Assembly (NCBI GenBank): GCA_030608765.1 | Contig: JAUWDN010000092.1 | Location: 1 to 5,921 of the forward strand | Length of the DNA stretch: 5,921 nucleotides | Source of the DNA: Promethearchaeota archaeon | GTDB taxonomy: Archaea; Asgardarchaeota; Lokiarchaeia; Sigynarchaeales; SOKP01 | Reading direction: 5' to 3' | Shown here: positions 1 through 5,313 of the stretch, one piece after another | Layout: each line of letters begins with the position of its first letter | Numbering within the stretch: position 1 is the stretch's first letter | Program-made: the position numbers and the translations under genes | Notes under the pieces: generated by a model | Told to the model about the DNA's origin: nothing | What the model saw: only the letters and a program-made list of their open reading frames with translations | The model's database searches: none

Positions 1-489
1 TCGACTCTGTTGAGCATCGATGATATTTTGTGTTTCTATAGCAATAGTTGGAACAAACCTAAATGCTAACGAGAAAGAAAACGCATATTCGTATGGGATT
101 TTCATAGTAATTAGGGAAAGAGCTAAATCGTTTGGATCTACAGTTAAAAAAAACAAAGAGAATGCTGAAATCATAACAGAAATCCTTAAGATCATAGCAA
201 TGGCGAACGATAATCCATTTTCATCAATAAATAGCGTATTAAGAACAATAATGAAAATGTAGAGGAAAGACATTCCTTTGACGCTTTTCACCCATTTTTT
301 AAATAATCTTCCTATAACTATTACTGGAAGTAGGGTTATTAAAATTAGTAGTAAGGGGATTATTTCTTGAAATAATAGAGCGCTAATAGTGTATGTTATC
401 GCTAATAGTAATTTAGCTCTTGGATCTAAATTATGGAGAAAAGTATCTTTTTTCAGGAATTTGAACGCGCTCAAAAACTCTAAAGACAT
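1..489 (-). CDS. ecfT: ECF transporter transmembrane subunit EcfT (CbiQ family), C-terminus cut by window edge
   Basis: I translated this by hand from the ATG at 489; the frame stays open for 163 codons to base 1, so the C-terminal part lies outside the window. The protein is the integral membrane scaffold that links two ATPases to a substrate-binding S component in an energy-coupling factor importer. Seen: an N-terminal LHNLDPRAKLL stretch (residues 18-28) typical of the family, hydrophobic segments at about 26-40, 43-60, 73-88 and 94-116, then the conserved TVDPNDLALSL region (116-126) and a C-terminal amphipathic stretch ending DAQQSR (158-163). That end matches the first coupling motif, which normally continues with Gly and contacts an ATPase. 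The start is supported by a strong ribosome binding site, GGAGGAG at 505-499 with a 9-base spacer, overlapping the region just after the upstream ATPase stop. Family assignment is firm; the substrate is unknown. Confidence 0.9.
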   Translation of the reverse strand, partial: MSLEFLSAFKFLKKDTFLHNLDPRAKLLLAITYTISALLFQEIIPLLLILITLLPVIVIGRLFKKWVKSVKGMSFLYIFIIVLNTLFIDENGLSFAIAMILRISVMISAFSLFFLTVDPNDLALSLITMKIPYEYAFSFSLAFRFVPTIAIETQNIIDAQQSR

Positions 490-498
490 TTATTAATT

Positions 499-505
499 CT
501 CCTCC
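499..505 (-). promoter_or_regulatory. Shine-Dalgarno site of ecfT
   Basis: The transcribed strand reads GGAGGAG (within AAAGGAGGAG) nine bases before the ATG at 489. It overlaps the first bases of the context of the preceding ATPase stop codon (507-509), as expected for translation within an operon. It fixes the ecfT start. Confidence 0.8.
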
Positions 506-506
506 T

Positions 507-1364
507 TTAACTTGTGGATTTGCTTTCCAAATAATTATCCAGAAAATCAATTATTTCGCTTTCTCTAACAATTTCTTTAGGAATAGTAATTCCTATTTTT
601 TGAAGTTCTTTTTTGAATAGATATATTTGCGGCATAATTAATGAAGATTTTGATATTAAAAACTCGTTAGTAAAAATACTCTGTGTTGGACCATCTGCAA
701 TAATTTGTCCTCCACTCATCAAGATTGTCCTTGGAACATATTCTATTGTAAACTCTATGTTATGTGTTACCATTATTATTGTTTTTCCTCTTTTTAACTG
801 GTTTTTTATTAATCCTAGGAGAAAATTAATCTCTTTTGCGTCTTGTCCTAATGTTGGTTCATCAAAAACTAGAATGTCAGGGTCTCGACAAAGAATAGAA
901 GCTGTAGCTAATTTTTTTGATTCTCCACCAGATAAGTTAAATGGGGATCTCTTTCGATATTTTTCTAGATTAAACTCCTCTAGTGTTTGATCGACTTTTA
1001 TTTGAATTTCTTCTTTATCTAAATTTAGATTTTTCAAGGAAAATTTAATTTCGTCTTCTAATGTATTAGAAAAGAGTTGATGCATAGGATTTTGGAAGAC
1101 AACTCCAACTTTTTTTGATAATGTAGCAATAGTTTTTGAATCAATATTTTCTCCTTCTATAAAAATACTTCCTTTTGTTGGTCGGATTAAACCATTAAAA
1201 GTACGAATCAAAGTTGTTTTTCCCGCTCCATTTTGCCCCATTATTGCAATAAATTCGCCTTTCTTAATATTTAATGAAACTTGCTTTAACGCAATTGTTC
1301 CGTTTGAATACACATAATCAACATCGTGTATCATTATTAAAGGGTGCGAATTTTTATCCTTCAT
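507..1364 (-). CDS. ecfA: ECF transporter ATP-binding protein, second ATPase of the pair
   Basis: This 285-residue cytoplasmic ABC ATPase would pair with the neighbouring ATPase to power an energy-coupling factor importer through EcfT. Seen: Walker A GQNGAGKTT at 43-51, Q-loop Gln91 in VFQNPMHQL, signature SGGESKK at 145-151, Walker B ILVFDEP at 164-170 with the catalytic Glu169, and the switch His201. The FQNP-x-x-QLF pattern after the Q-loop is characteristic of the CbiO/EcfA family. The signature is less canonical than in its partner (SGGES followed by KK instead of SGGEQQR), and the D-loop reads LGQDA where LGLDP is usual. It lies 12 bases after the partner gene and 17 before ecfT. No clear ribosome binding site precedes the ATG at 1364; an internal ATG at residue 11 also starts upstream of the conserved domain and cannot be excluded. 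Which of EcfA or EcfA' it represents is not settled. Confidence 0.93.
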   Translation of the reverse strand: MKDKNSHPLIMIHDVDYVYSNGTIALKQVSLNIKKGEFIAIMGQNGAGKTTLIRTFNGLIRPTKGSIFIEGENIDSKTIATLSKKVGVVFQNPMHQLFSNTLEDEIKFSLKNLNLDKEEIQIKVDQTLEEFNLEKYRKRSPFNLSGGESKKLATASILCRDPDILVFDEPTLGQDAKEINFLLGLIKNQLKRGKTIIMVTHNIEFTIEYVPRTILMSGGQIIADGPTQSIFTNEFLISKSSLIMPQIYLFKKELQKIGITIPKEIVRESEIIDFLDNYLESKSTS

Positions 1365-1376
1365 GAGTATTTTGAG

Positions 1377-2216
1377 TTATTTGATCATTTTTAATGAACT
1401 TATGGCGTCTTGAATAGAAACTGGAATATCGTGTTGAAATTGGTTTCTATTTTTTAATTCGTTGAAAATTGAATATATTTTTGGTTTATTAATATTTAAA
1501 TTCTCAAATGTGCTAGAATTTATGACTTTATCCTTAGCACCATGAGCTATGATCTCACTTTCTTTCATTAAAATTATATCGTCTACTATTGGGAGAATTA
1601 AATCCATTCGGTGTTCGCTAATTATGACAGTCATCTTCTTTTCGACTTGAATTTTTTTTAATAGGTTTAAAATTTTTCTTGCAAATAATGGGTCCAAGTG
1701 TGCTGTTGGTTCATCCAAAACGATAACCCTAGGTTCTAATACTAAAATTGAAGCAATAGCAACTCGTTGTTGTTCACCACCACTTATCTCAAAAGGTGCT
1801 TTATCTATTATGCTTTCAATTTCAGTTATTTCTACAACTTCCTTAATTTTTTCTTTTATATCCTCCCTTGGAATTCCTAAATTTTCCAAACCGAAAGCTA
1901 TCTCATGTTCTACATTCATAGCTATTAGTTGGTTTTCAGGATTTTGGAATACGATTCCAACTTCCTTAGATAATTGAGATATTGTTGCTTCAATGGTGTT
2001 TTTTCCTGAAATCTCTACATGTCCTTTATAATAACCAGCATAAAATTGGGGGATTAACCCATTCAAACATCTAATTAATGAAGTTTTCCCAGATCCCGTC
2101 TCCCCAGCTAATAAAATAAATCTATTTGATCCTATTTCCAAATTAATTTTTTTTAGTGCATACTCATCGTTTCCTTTATATCGAAAATGAAAATTATTAA
2201 ATTTAATTAAGCTCAT
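1377..2216 (-). CDS. ecfA: ECF transporter ATP-binding protein, first ATPase of the pair
   Basis: A 279-residue ABC ATPase that couples ATP hydrolysis to vitamin or metal-ion uptake with the adjacent ATPase and EcfT. Seen: Walker A GETGSGKTS at 38-46, Q-loop Gln91 in VFQNPENQL, canonical signature SGGEQQR at 145-151, Walker B VIVLDEP at 164-170 with Glu169, D-loop AHLDP at 172-176 and switch His202. The insertion between Walker A and the Q-loop (LIPQFYAGYYKG) is common in the CbiO/EcfA family. All catalytic residues are intact. It is the first gene of the transporter group, 41 bases after the DHH gene. No Shine-Dalgarno sequence is seen before the ATG at 2216, but a TATA-like box lies about 32 bases upstream, which would suit a leaderless or nearly leaderless message. 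The substrate cannot be told from the ATPase. Confidence 0.94.
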   Translation of the reverse strand: MSLIKFNNFHFRYKGNDEYALKKINLEIGSNRFILLAGETGSGKTSLIRCLNGLIPQFYAGYYKGHVEISGKNTIEATISQLSKEVGIVFQNPENQLIAMNVEHEIAFGLENLGIPREDIKEKIKEVVEITEIESIIDKAPFEISGGEQQRVAIASILVLEPRVIVLDEPTAHLDPLFARKILNLLKKIQVEKKMTVIISEHRMDLILPIVDDIILMKESEIIAHGAKDKVINSSTFENLNINKPKIYSIFNELKNRNQFQHDIPVSIQDAISSLKMIK

Positions 2217-2243
2217 GAAAGGGGATATCCATAATTCTTTTTA

Positions 2244-2251
2244 CTTTATAA
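2244..2251 (-). promoter_or_regulatory. Candidate archaeal TATA box for the ECF transporter operon
   Basis: The transcribed strand reads TTATAAAG, centred about 32 bases before the ATG of the first ATPase. Archaeal transcription usually begins about 25 bases after the box centre, which would put the start some 5-8 bases before the ATG. That agrees with the absence of a ribosome binding site there. No clear purine-rich BRE precedes it, and chance matches are frequent in DNA this AT-rich. Confidence 0.4.
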
Positions 2252-2257
2252 GGATAG

Positions 2258-3253
2258 TTAATTAATTAAAGTTTCTTTTATTTTATCGATTAATTGATTG
2301 AGACTCTCCTCTACATCATTCTTACCATTAAAAGTAGCAGCACCATCATGTCCACCACCATTTACATTATTTATTTTATTAATAATTTTCCCGAGATGTA
2401 AGCCTGTTTTTAGGCAAACTTGTTTTTTTGCTCGAGTGGTGATTCTATAATCAGATTTATCTTCAGATACGACAATTCCAATGTCAAAACCCACTTTTGT
2501 TAAGGTTGAAGCAGCAGAAGCGCTAAAGCTACTAAGATGTGATATTCCGATTAACCAATCATTAATTCGGATTAATTTAACTCTTTGAAGCGCCTTAATT
2601 CGTGCAATTTTCTCTGAGATGTCTATTTCTCTTTCTAATAAGGGTATTACATCTTGAATTTCTAACTGATCCTGTAGGATATGATTTAAATTTTTTATAG
2701 TTCCGGTATTTCCATACTTGAGAAATCCAGAATCGGTCAATATTGCTGATACTAGGAGATATTTGTATGGTATTGGAAGCTTTATGTTGTAATCGTCAAA
2801 TAATTCTAACACTATCTCTGATGTCGAAGAATAGTTATCAAAAATCAAATTAAGTGACGAAACATTACCTGAATAATTTTTTTGTAAATTAAAATGATGA
2901 TCTATGAAGATAAAAGGAATGTCCAAATCTAATTTATTAAATAGTTTTATTTGGTCTAGATTATTGGAGTCAACTATTATGATAACATCAACATTTGAGA
3001 ATTCTTTATTTATTTGAAAGGAAAAATTAAAATCGGGAAATTTCTCGGAAAATTTTTTTAAATAATTTTTAGTATGTTTAGATAGCTTTGAGAATATCAA
3101 ATCTATATTTTGATTTGGGATCAAATTTTCAAAAAAGAATTTCAAAGCCAAACCAGAGATAAATCCGTCAAGATCAACTAAATCGTGAGATGTAATTAAA
3201 AGATTTTTCCCTTTTAAGTATTTTAATAAATCATCTTTTTTAGAAATAAACAT
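2258..3253 (-). CDS. DHH/DHHA1 family phosphoesterase (RecJ/NrnA-like)
   Basis: A 331-residue cytoplasmic protein of the DHH superfamily, which contains metal-dependent nucleases of short RNA or single-stranded DNA and phosphatases of small nucleotides. Seen: motif I SHDLVDLDG (His23, Asp27, Asp29), motif II VDS (Asp95), motif III DHH (118-120), STSE (143-146), motif IV TDSG (Asp174), and a C-terminal DHHA1 domain with the substrate-binding GGGHDGAA (299-306). All expected metal ligands are present, so the enzyme should be active. The length and lack of extra domains resemble the compact nanoRNase/pAp-phosphatase group rather than a full RecJ. It starts 16 bases after prefoldin beta; no strong ribosome binding site is visible at the ATG. 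Its position beside exosome and KEOPS genes suggests a role in RNA end-processing or clearance of short oligonucleotides, but this is inference and the substrate is unknown. Confidence 0.9.
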   Translation of the reverse strand: MFISKKDDLLKYLKGKNLLITSHDLVDLDGFISGLALKFFFENLIPNQNIDLIFSKLSKHTKNYLKKFSEKFPDFNFSFQINKEFSNVDVIIIVDSNNLDQIKLFNKLDLDIPFIFIDHHFNLQKNYSGNVSSLNLIFDNYSSTSEIVLELFDDYNIKLPIPYKYLLVSAILTDSGFLKYGNTGTIKNLNHILQDQLEIQDVIPLLEREIDISEKIARIKALQRVKLIRINDWLIGISHLSSFSASAASTLTKVGFDIGIVVSEDKSDYRITTRAKKQVCLKTGLHLGKIINKINNVNGGGHDGAATFNGKNDVEESLNQLIDKIKETLIN

Positions 3254-3269
3254 GAAACTTTAAAATAAA

Positions 3270-3626
3270 TTATTGGTTTTGAAGATCTGCTTGAAGAGAT
3301 TTTTGCATATTCTCAAATGTGCTCTTTGTTCTTTCAATTTTTTGAGCAAGTGTGTTAGATCGCATATTTAGAGTTTCTTTATCAGATTTTTTCTCGTCTA
3401 AAAGCTTGTTTCTTTCCCTTTTAACCATAATTCCACCGATCTGCTTATAAACTAATGTATCAGGACTAGCCTTCTCTAACTCTTCTAGTGCTAATTCTGT
3501 TTCTCTTATAGTACTATCAATTTGTAGCTTCTGTTGGGTAAGGAGCTCCAAAGCTTGCCCTAACTGAGTTAAATTTTGAAACTTCTTCTTTGTTTCTTCG
3601 TCTAATTGGTCCAAATTTATTGTCAA
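3270..3626 (-). CDS. pfdB: Prefoldin subunit beta (TTG start)
   Basis: The 118-residue beta subunit of prefoldin, the jellyfish-shaped cytosolic chaperone (two alpha, four beta subunits) that holds unfolded proteins and passes them to the thermosome. Seen: two long heptad-rich helices at about 8-54 and 72-115 that form the coiled-coil tentacle, joined by the conserved beta-hairpin stretch VYKQIGGIMVKRE (59-71). Length is typical of the family (about 110-125). The start is TTG at 3626: an in-frame TGA sits only nine bases upstream (3635-3633) and no ATG lies in between, while GTGAT at 3636-3632, complementary to the 16S 3' end, is five bases before it. A second TTG at residue 5 is the only close alternative. 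It is separated from pcc1 by 79 bases and followed by the DHH gene after 16. Confidence 0.93.
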   Translation of the reverse strand: MTINLDQLDEETKKKFQNLTQLGQALELLTQQKLQIDSTIRETELALEELEKASPDTLVYKQIGGIMVKRERNKLLDEKKSDKETLNMRSNTLAQKIERTKSTFENMQKSLQADLQNQ

Positions 3627-3631
3627 CGAAA

Positions 3632-3636
3632 ATCAC
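3632..3636 (-). promoter_or_regulatory. GTGAT-type Shine-Dalgarno site of prefoldin beta
   Basis: The transcribed strand reads GTGAT, five bases before the TTG start. It can pair with AUCAC of the conserved 16S rRNA 3' end. Its TGA is also the in-frame stop that rules out any upstream start, so it decides the TTG call. Confidence 0.6.
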
Positions 3637-3686
3637 TAAATAGGTTTAATGAAAACAAATGTAATTTGAAATATGAAATTTACGAA

Positions 3687-3696
3687 TAATATAGTT
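3687..3696 (-). promoter_or_regulatory. Weak candidate TATA element ahead of prefoldin beta
   Basis: In the 79-base pcc1-pfdB spacer the transcribed strand reads AACTATATTA. A start about 25 bases on would give a leader of roughly 40 bases before the TTG. The spacer is unusually long for this cluster, so an internal promoter is plausible, but the element is not distinctive. Confidence 0.25.
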
Positions 3697-3705
3697 CATG
3701 CAGTT

Positions 3706-3975
3706 TTATGATTTCTCAACAATTTTCAATACTCCATCAATAGTTCTTCCAAAACTTATGATTTCATTGATACTTGCTCTGAAAGCAGTGATATCATTAC
3801 TTTCAATCGTAAAAACTAAAGATTTTTCTTCTTTTTGTAAAGAAATTGTGGATCTTTTTGACTTTTGAATATTGAATTCTGGCAAAAAAGAGTTATAGGA
3901 AATATCACATAAATGAGAATTTTTAAATTGAAGTTCAAGAGTAGATATAATTTTGTAAAAATTATTATTATTCAT
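3706..3975 (-). CDS. pcc1: KEOPS complex subunit Pcc1
   Basis: An 89-residue protein matching the Pcc1/CTAG family, the small dimerising subunit of KEOPS, which makes the universal N6-threonylcarbamoyl (t6A) modification on ANN-decoding tRNAs together with Kae1, Bud32 and Cgi121. Seen: an N-terminal beta strand segment (STLELQF), a SFLPEF stretch at 29-34 in the place of the family's usual LxPE, a central strand segment LVFTIES (53-59), and the hallmark DITAFRAS (61-68) leading into the C-terminal helix. Length fits the family (about 75-90). Its ATG overlaps the eL43 stop by one base (TAATG), so translation is probably coupled; no strong ribosome binding site is seen. Low sequence complexity at the N-terminus (four Asn from AAT repeats) is unremarkable. 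The assignment rests on the FRAS motif, size and the known archaeal gene context. Confidence 0.85.
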   Translation of the reverse strand: MNNNNFYKIISTLELQFKNSHLCDISYNSFLPEFNIQKSKRSTISLQKEEKSLVFTIESNDITAFRASINEIISFGRTIDGVLKIVEKS

Positions 3976-4265
3976 TATTCTTCAATAGTTTCGAGTTCTC
4001 GCTGTTTTCGCTTCGCTATCCTAAAAGATTCCGCACCACGAGGGGTTTGAGTATTATATGCACCTCCAGTAAACTTTGCATTACATTTCTTACAATACCA
4101 TATCCCCGTAGAGATTCTATTAATAGACCCTTTTGTTTCACATCGTGGGCACTTTAAATCCCCACTTTTCTGTTTTTCCATTATAAGCCGCCACTTCTTC
4201 CTCACATTGGCTCCGTAACGGGCTCCAAATCTCGCAGATATTCCTGTCTTTTTCGTTTTACCCAT
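3975..4265 (-). CDS. rpl37ae: 50S ribosomal protein eL43 (L37Ae)
   Basis: A 96-residue zinc-binding protein of the large ribosomal subunit, found in archaea and eukaryotes. Seen: the N-terminal family signature KTKKTGISARFGARYG (3-18), a four-cysteine zinc ribbon CPRC (39-42) and CKKC (58-61), with GIWYC before the second knuckle and FTGGAY (65-70) after it, then a basic C-terminal helix. I chose the ATG at 4265. A GTG at 4274 gives three more residues in the same frame, but family members begin close to the ATG, and that GTG is part of GTGAT, a good ribosome binding site four bases before the ATG. The gene starts a new group after a gene-free stretch downstream of rrp42 and overlaps pcc1 by one base. 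The small RNA polymerase subunit gene rpoP that often follows it in archaea is absent. Confidence 0.95.
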   Translation of the reverse strand: MGKTKKTGISARFGARYGANVRKKWRLIMEKQKSGDLKCPRCETKGSINRISTGIWYCKKCNAKFTGGAYNTQTPRGAESFRIAKRKQRELETIEE

Positions 4266-4269
4266 AGAG

Positions 4270-4274
4270 ATCAC
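4270..4274 (-). promoter_or_regulatory. GTGAT-type Shine-Dalgarno site of eL43
   Basis: The transcribed strand reads GTGAT four bases before the ATG at 4265. It is complementary to AUCAC in the conserved 16S 3' tail. It explains why automated calling may pick its GTG as a false start nine bases early. Confidence 0.55.
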
Positions 4275-4286
4275 TTGGTTCTTTTA

Positions 4287-4320
4287 ATTTATAGTGTTTA
4301 AATAAAAACTAGTATAAACT
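4287..4320 (-). promoter_or_regulatory. Candidate promoter region of the eL43-pcc1-pfdB-DHH group
   Basis: Three TATA-like elements occur on the transcribed strand: AGTTTATACT (4320-4311), TTTATTTAAA (4306-4297) and CTATAAAT (4294-4287). The middle one fits best: initiation about 25 bases on would fall near 4276, giving a short leader that just contains the GTGAT ribosome binding site. The location after a probable terminator supports a promoter here, but which box is used cannot be decided in such AT-rich DNA. Confidence 0.45.
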
Positions 4321-4369
4321 TTAAATTTTTCCAAATAAGAAAAATGGATTAATCTAAATCTACTAGCCA

Positions 4370-4390
4370 TTTGGGGATATTAGCCCTAAG
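4370..4390. repeat. Short imperfect inverted repeat in the rrp42-eL43 spacer
   Basis: On the plus strand TTGGGG and CCCTAA flank a seven-base loop and pair over six positions with one G-T wobble. On the minus (transcribed) strand the same arms contain an A-C mismatch, so the RNA hairpin would be weaker. It is the only GC-rich patch in the spacer. It could be a residual regulatory element or chance. Confidence 0.3.
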
Positions 4391-4445
4391 CTATTAAAAA
4401 ACTAATTAAATTTAAAAATGAAACTACTTCTCATCAGTCTAAATC

Positions 4446-4488
4446 AAATAAAAAATAAAATTTTAAAAAATATAATTAAATAAAAGTG
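4446..4488 (-). terminator. T-rich termination region after rrp42
   Basis: Beginning a few bases after the rrp42 stop, the transcribed strand contains ACTTTTATTT and two runs of six T (4470-4465 and 4455-4450) with no stem-loop. Oligo-T tracts without hairpins are the known intrinsic termination signal in archaea. Confidence 0.55.
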
Positions 4489-4491
4489 TTA

Positions 4492-5313
4492 TTACTTAAG
4501 TTTATATTGCTCTAGGTTTAATTCTTTCTTAACTCTGTTGCCAATTTTCATAGATTTTTTGCTCAACATTTCTATTTCTTCTATAGAAAATGTAGCATAA
4601 CCGCTTTTTTGAATGGATGTTATTTTGTTCTCTGTTACCGAAATAGAGATTTTGCCATCACAAGATAATTCTTCTGGTAAGCTAGGGTCCAAGAAGATGA
4701 CATCGCCAATCTTTCCATAGGTGGTCACCATAGGTAATTCATTTACAATAGTTTTTCCCGTCAAATATTTGCCTGTCCATTCCACTTTTCCATCCACCCA
4801 TTTTCCTTCTGGAATATGGCTTGAAAGTAATGTGGTTAAAGCACTTACGCCTCCTGCATCAATTAAGTTTCCAAAATAATTAATCACATATATGTCTAGG
4901 AATAAAATATATACTGCTTCATTTTCCTTTATACATAATTTCTTAGTTTGGACGCAATCTGCATGTCGAATTCCTCGATCAACTACACGCGCTAGTTCAA
5001 TTGATTGGTTCCCTGGAGGCCCCCTTTCAAATAGAGGGGATGCTAAAGGTAGTAATTCTGCCATAAACGTACAAACTCCTTCACTCGGAAGATCGGGAAA
5101 AGGCGTACCCACATCGTATTTCAATCCGGTTATCACTTTTGTCTCTCCTAAAGTTACTTCAGCAGAGCCTTCTGCTGAGGCAATAACATCACTTTTCACA
5201 GTCCAATCTCTGTATTCCCAAAGATCTCTTCCATCAATTCTTTCTCCTTTTTTTAAATTAGAAAGAATATAATTCTTTTCTATTGTTGAAATCACTCGTT
5301 TAATATTCATCAT
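4492..5313 (-). CDS. rrp42: Exosome complex subunit Rrp42
   Basis: A 273-residue RNase PH-fold protein, the non-catalytic partner of Rrp41 in the hexameric ring of the archaeal exosome, which degrades RNA 3' to 5' using phosphate and can add A-rich tails. Seen: the N-terminal GERIDGRDLWEYR (23-35), GSAEVTLGETKV (49-60), FPDLPSEG (72-79), the conserved ELARVVDRGIRH helix (106-117) that contributes arginines to the RNA path, NLIDAGGVSAL (149-159), and LDPSLPEE (208-215). The length is normal (about 260-275). The start is ATG at 5313, with an adjacent second ATG at 5310; GGAGGAG at 5330-5324 is ten bases before the first, which is the better spacing. The ATG overlaps the rrp41 stop as ATGA, so the two ring subunits are probably translated in a coupled way, as suits a 1:1 complex. 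Confidence 0.96.
   Translation of the reverse strand: MMNIKRVISTIEKNYILSNLKKGERIDGRDLWEYRDWTVKSDVIASAEGSAEVTLGETKVITGLKYDVGTPFPDLPSEGVCTFMAELLPLASPLFERGPPGNQSIELARVVDRGIRHADCVQTKKLCIKENEAVYILFLDIYVINYFGNLIDAGGVSALTTLLSSHIPEGKWVDGKVEWTGKYLTGKTIVNELPMVTTYGKIGDVIFLDPSLPEELSCDGKISISVTENKITSIQKSGYATFSIEEIEMLSKKSMKIGNRVKKELNLEQYKLK

Larger units (their letters stand above)
4266..4491. other. Gene-free, very AT-rich spacer between rrp42 and eL43
   Basis: About 226 bases hold no supported reading frame, tRNA or complete box C/D RNA. On the transcribed strand the rrp42-proximal half is T-rich (probable terminator), the middle contains a short GC-richer patch around 4370-4389 able to form a weak hairpin, and the eL43-proximal part carries TATA-like elements. 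Confidence 0.7.

Noticed and set aside
20..262. Open frame of 80 codons on the plus strand
   Set aside because: It lies antisense to the clear EcfT coding sequence, resembles no family I know, and has no ribosome binding site.
613..990. Open frame of 125 codons on the plus strand
   Set aside because: It is the antisense shadow of the second ATPase, covering its signature and Walker B region; the minus-strand protein is fully conserved.
2258..2269. TTAATTAATTAA palindrome at the end of the DHH gene
   Set aside because: It is made by the last codons and stop of the gene in AT-rich DNA; nothing suggests a binding site.
4266..4274. GTG at 4274 as the start of eL43
   Set aside because: Family N-termini begin near the ATG at 4265, and the GTG is better explained as part of the GTGAT ribosome binding site.
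4424..4440. CTGATGAGAAG on the transcribed strand, resembling a hammerhead ribozyme core or a box C
   Set aside because: No GAAA follows the possible stem II (GAAGTAGTTTC is followed by ATTTTT), so no hammerhead core forms. No CTGA box D or second box pair follows within about 60 bases, so it is not a box C/D RNA.
4892..5272. Open frame of 126 codons on the plus strand
   Set aside because: It is antisense to the conserved core of Rrp42 and has no family features of its own.
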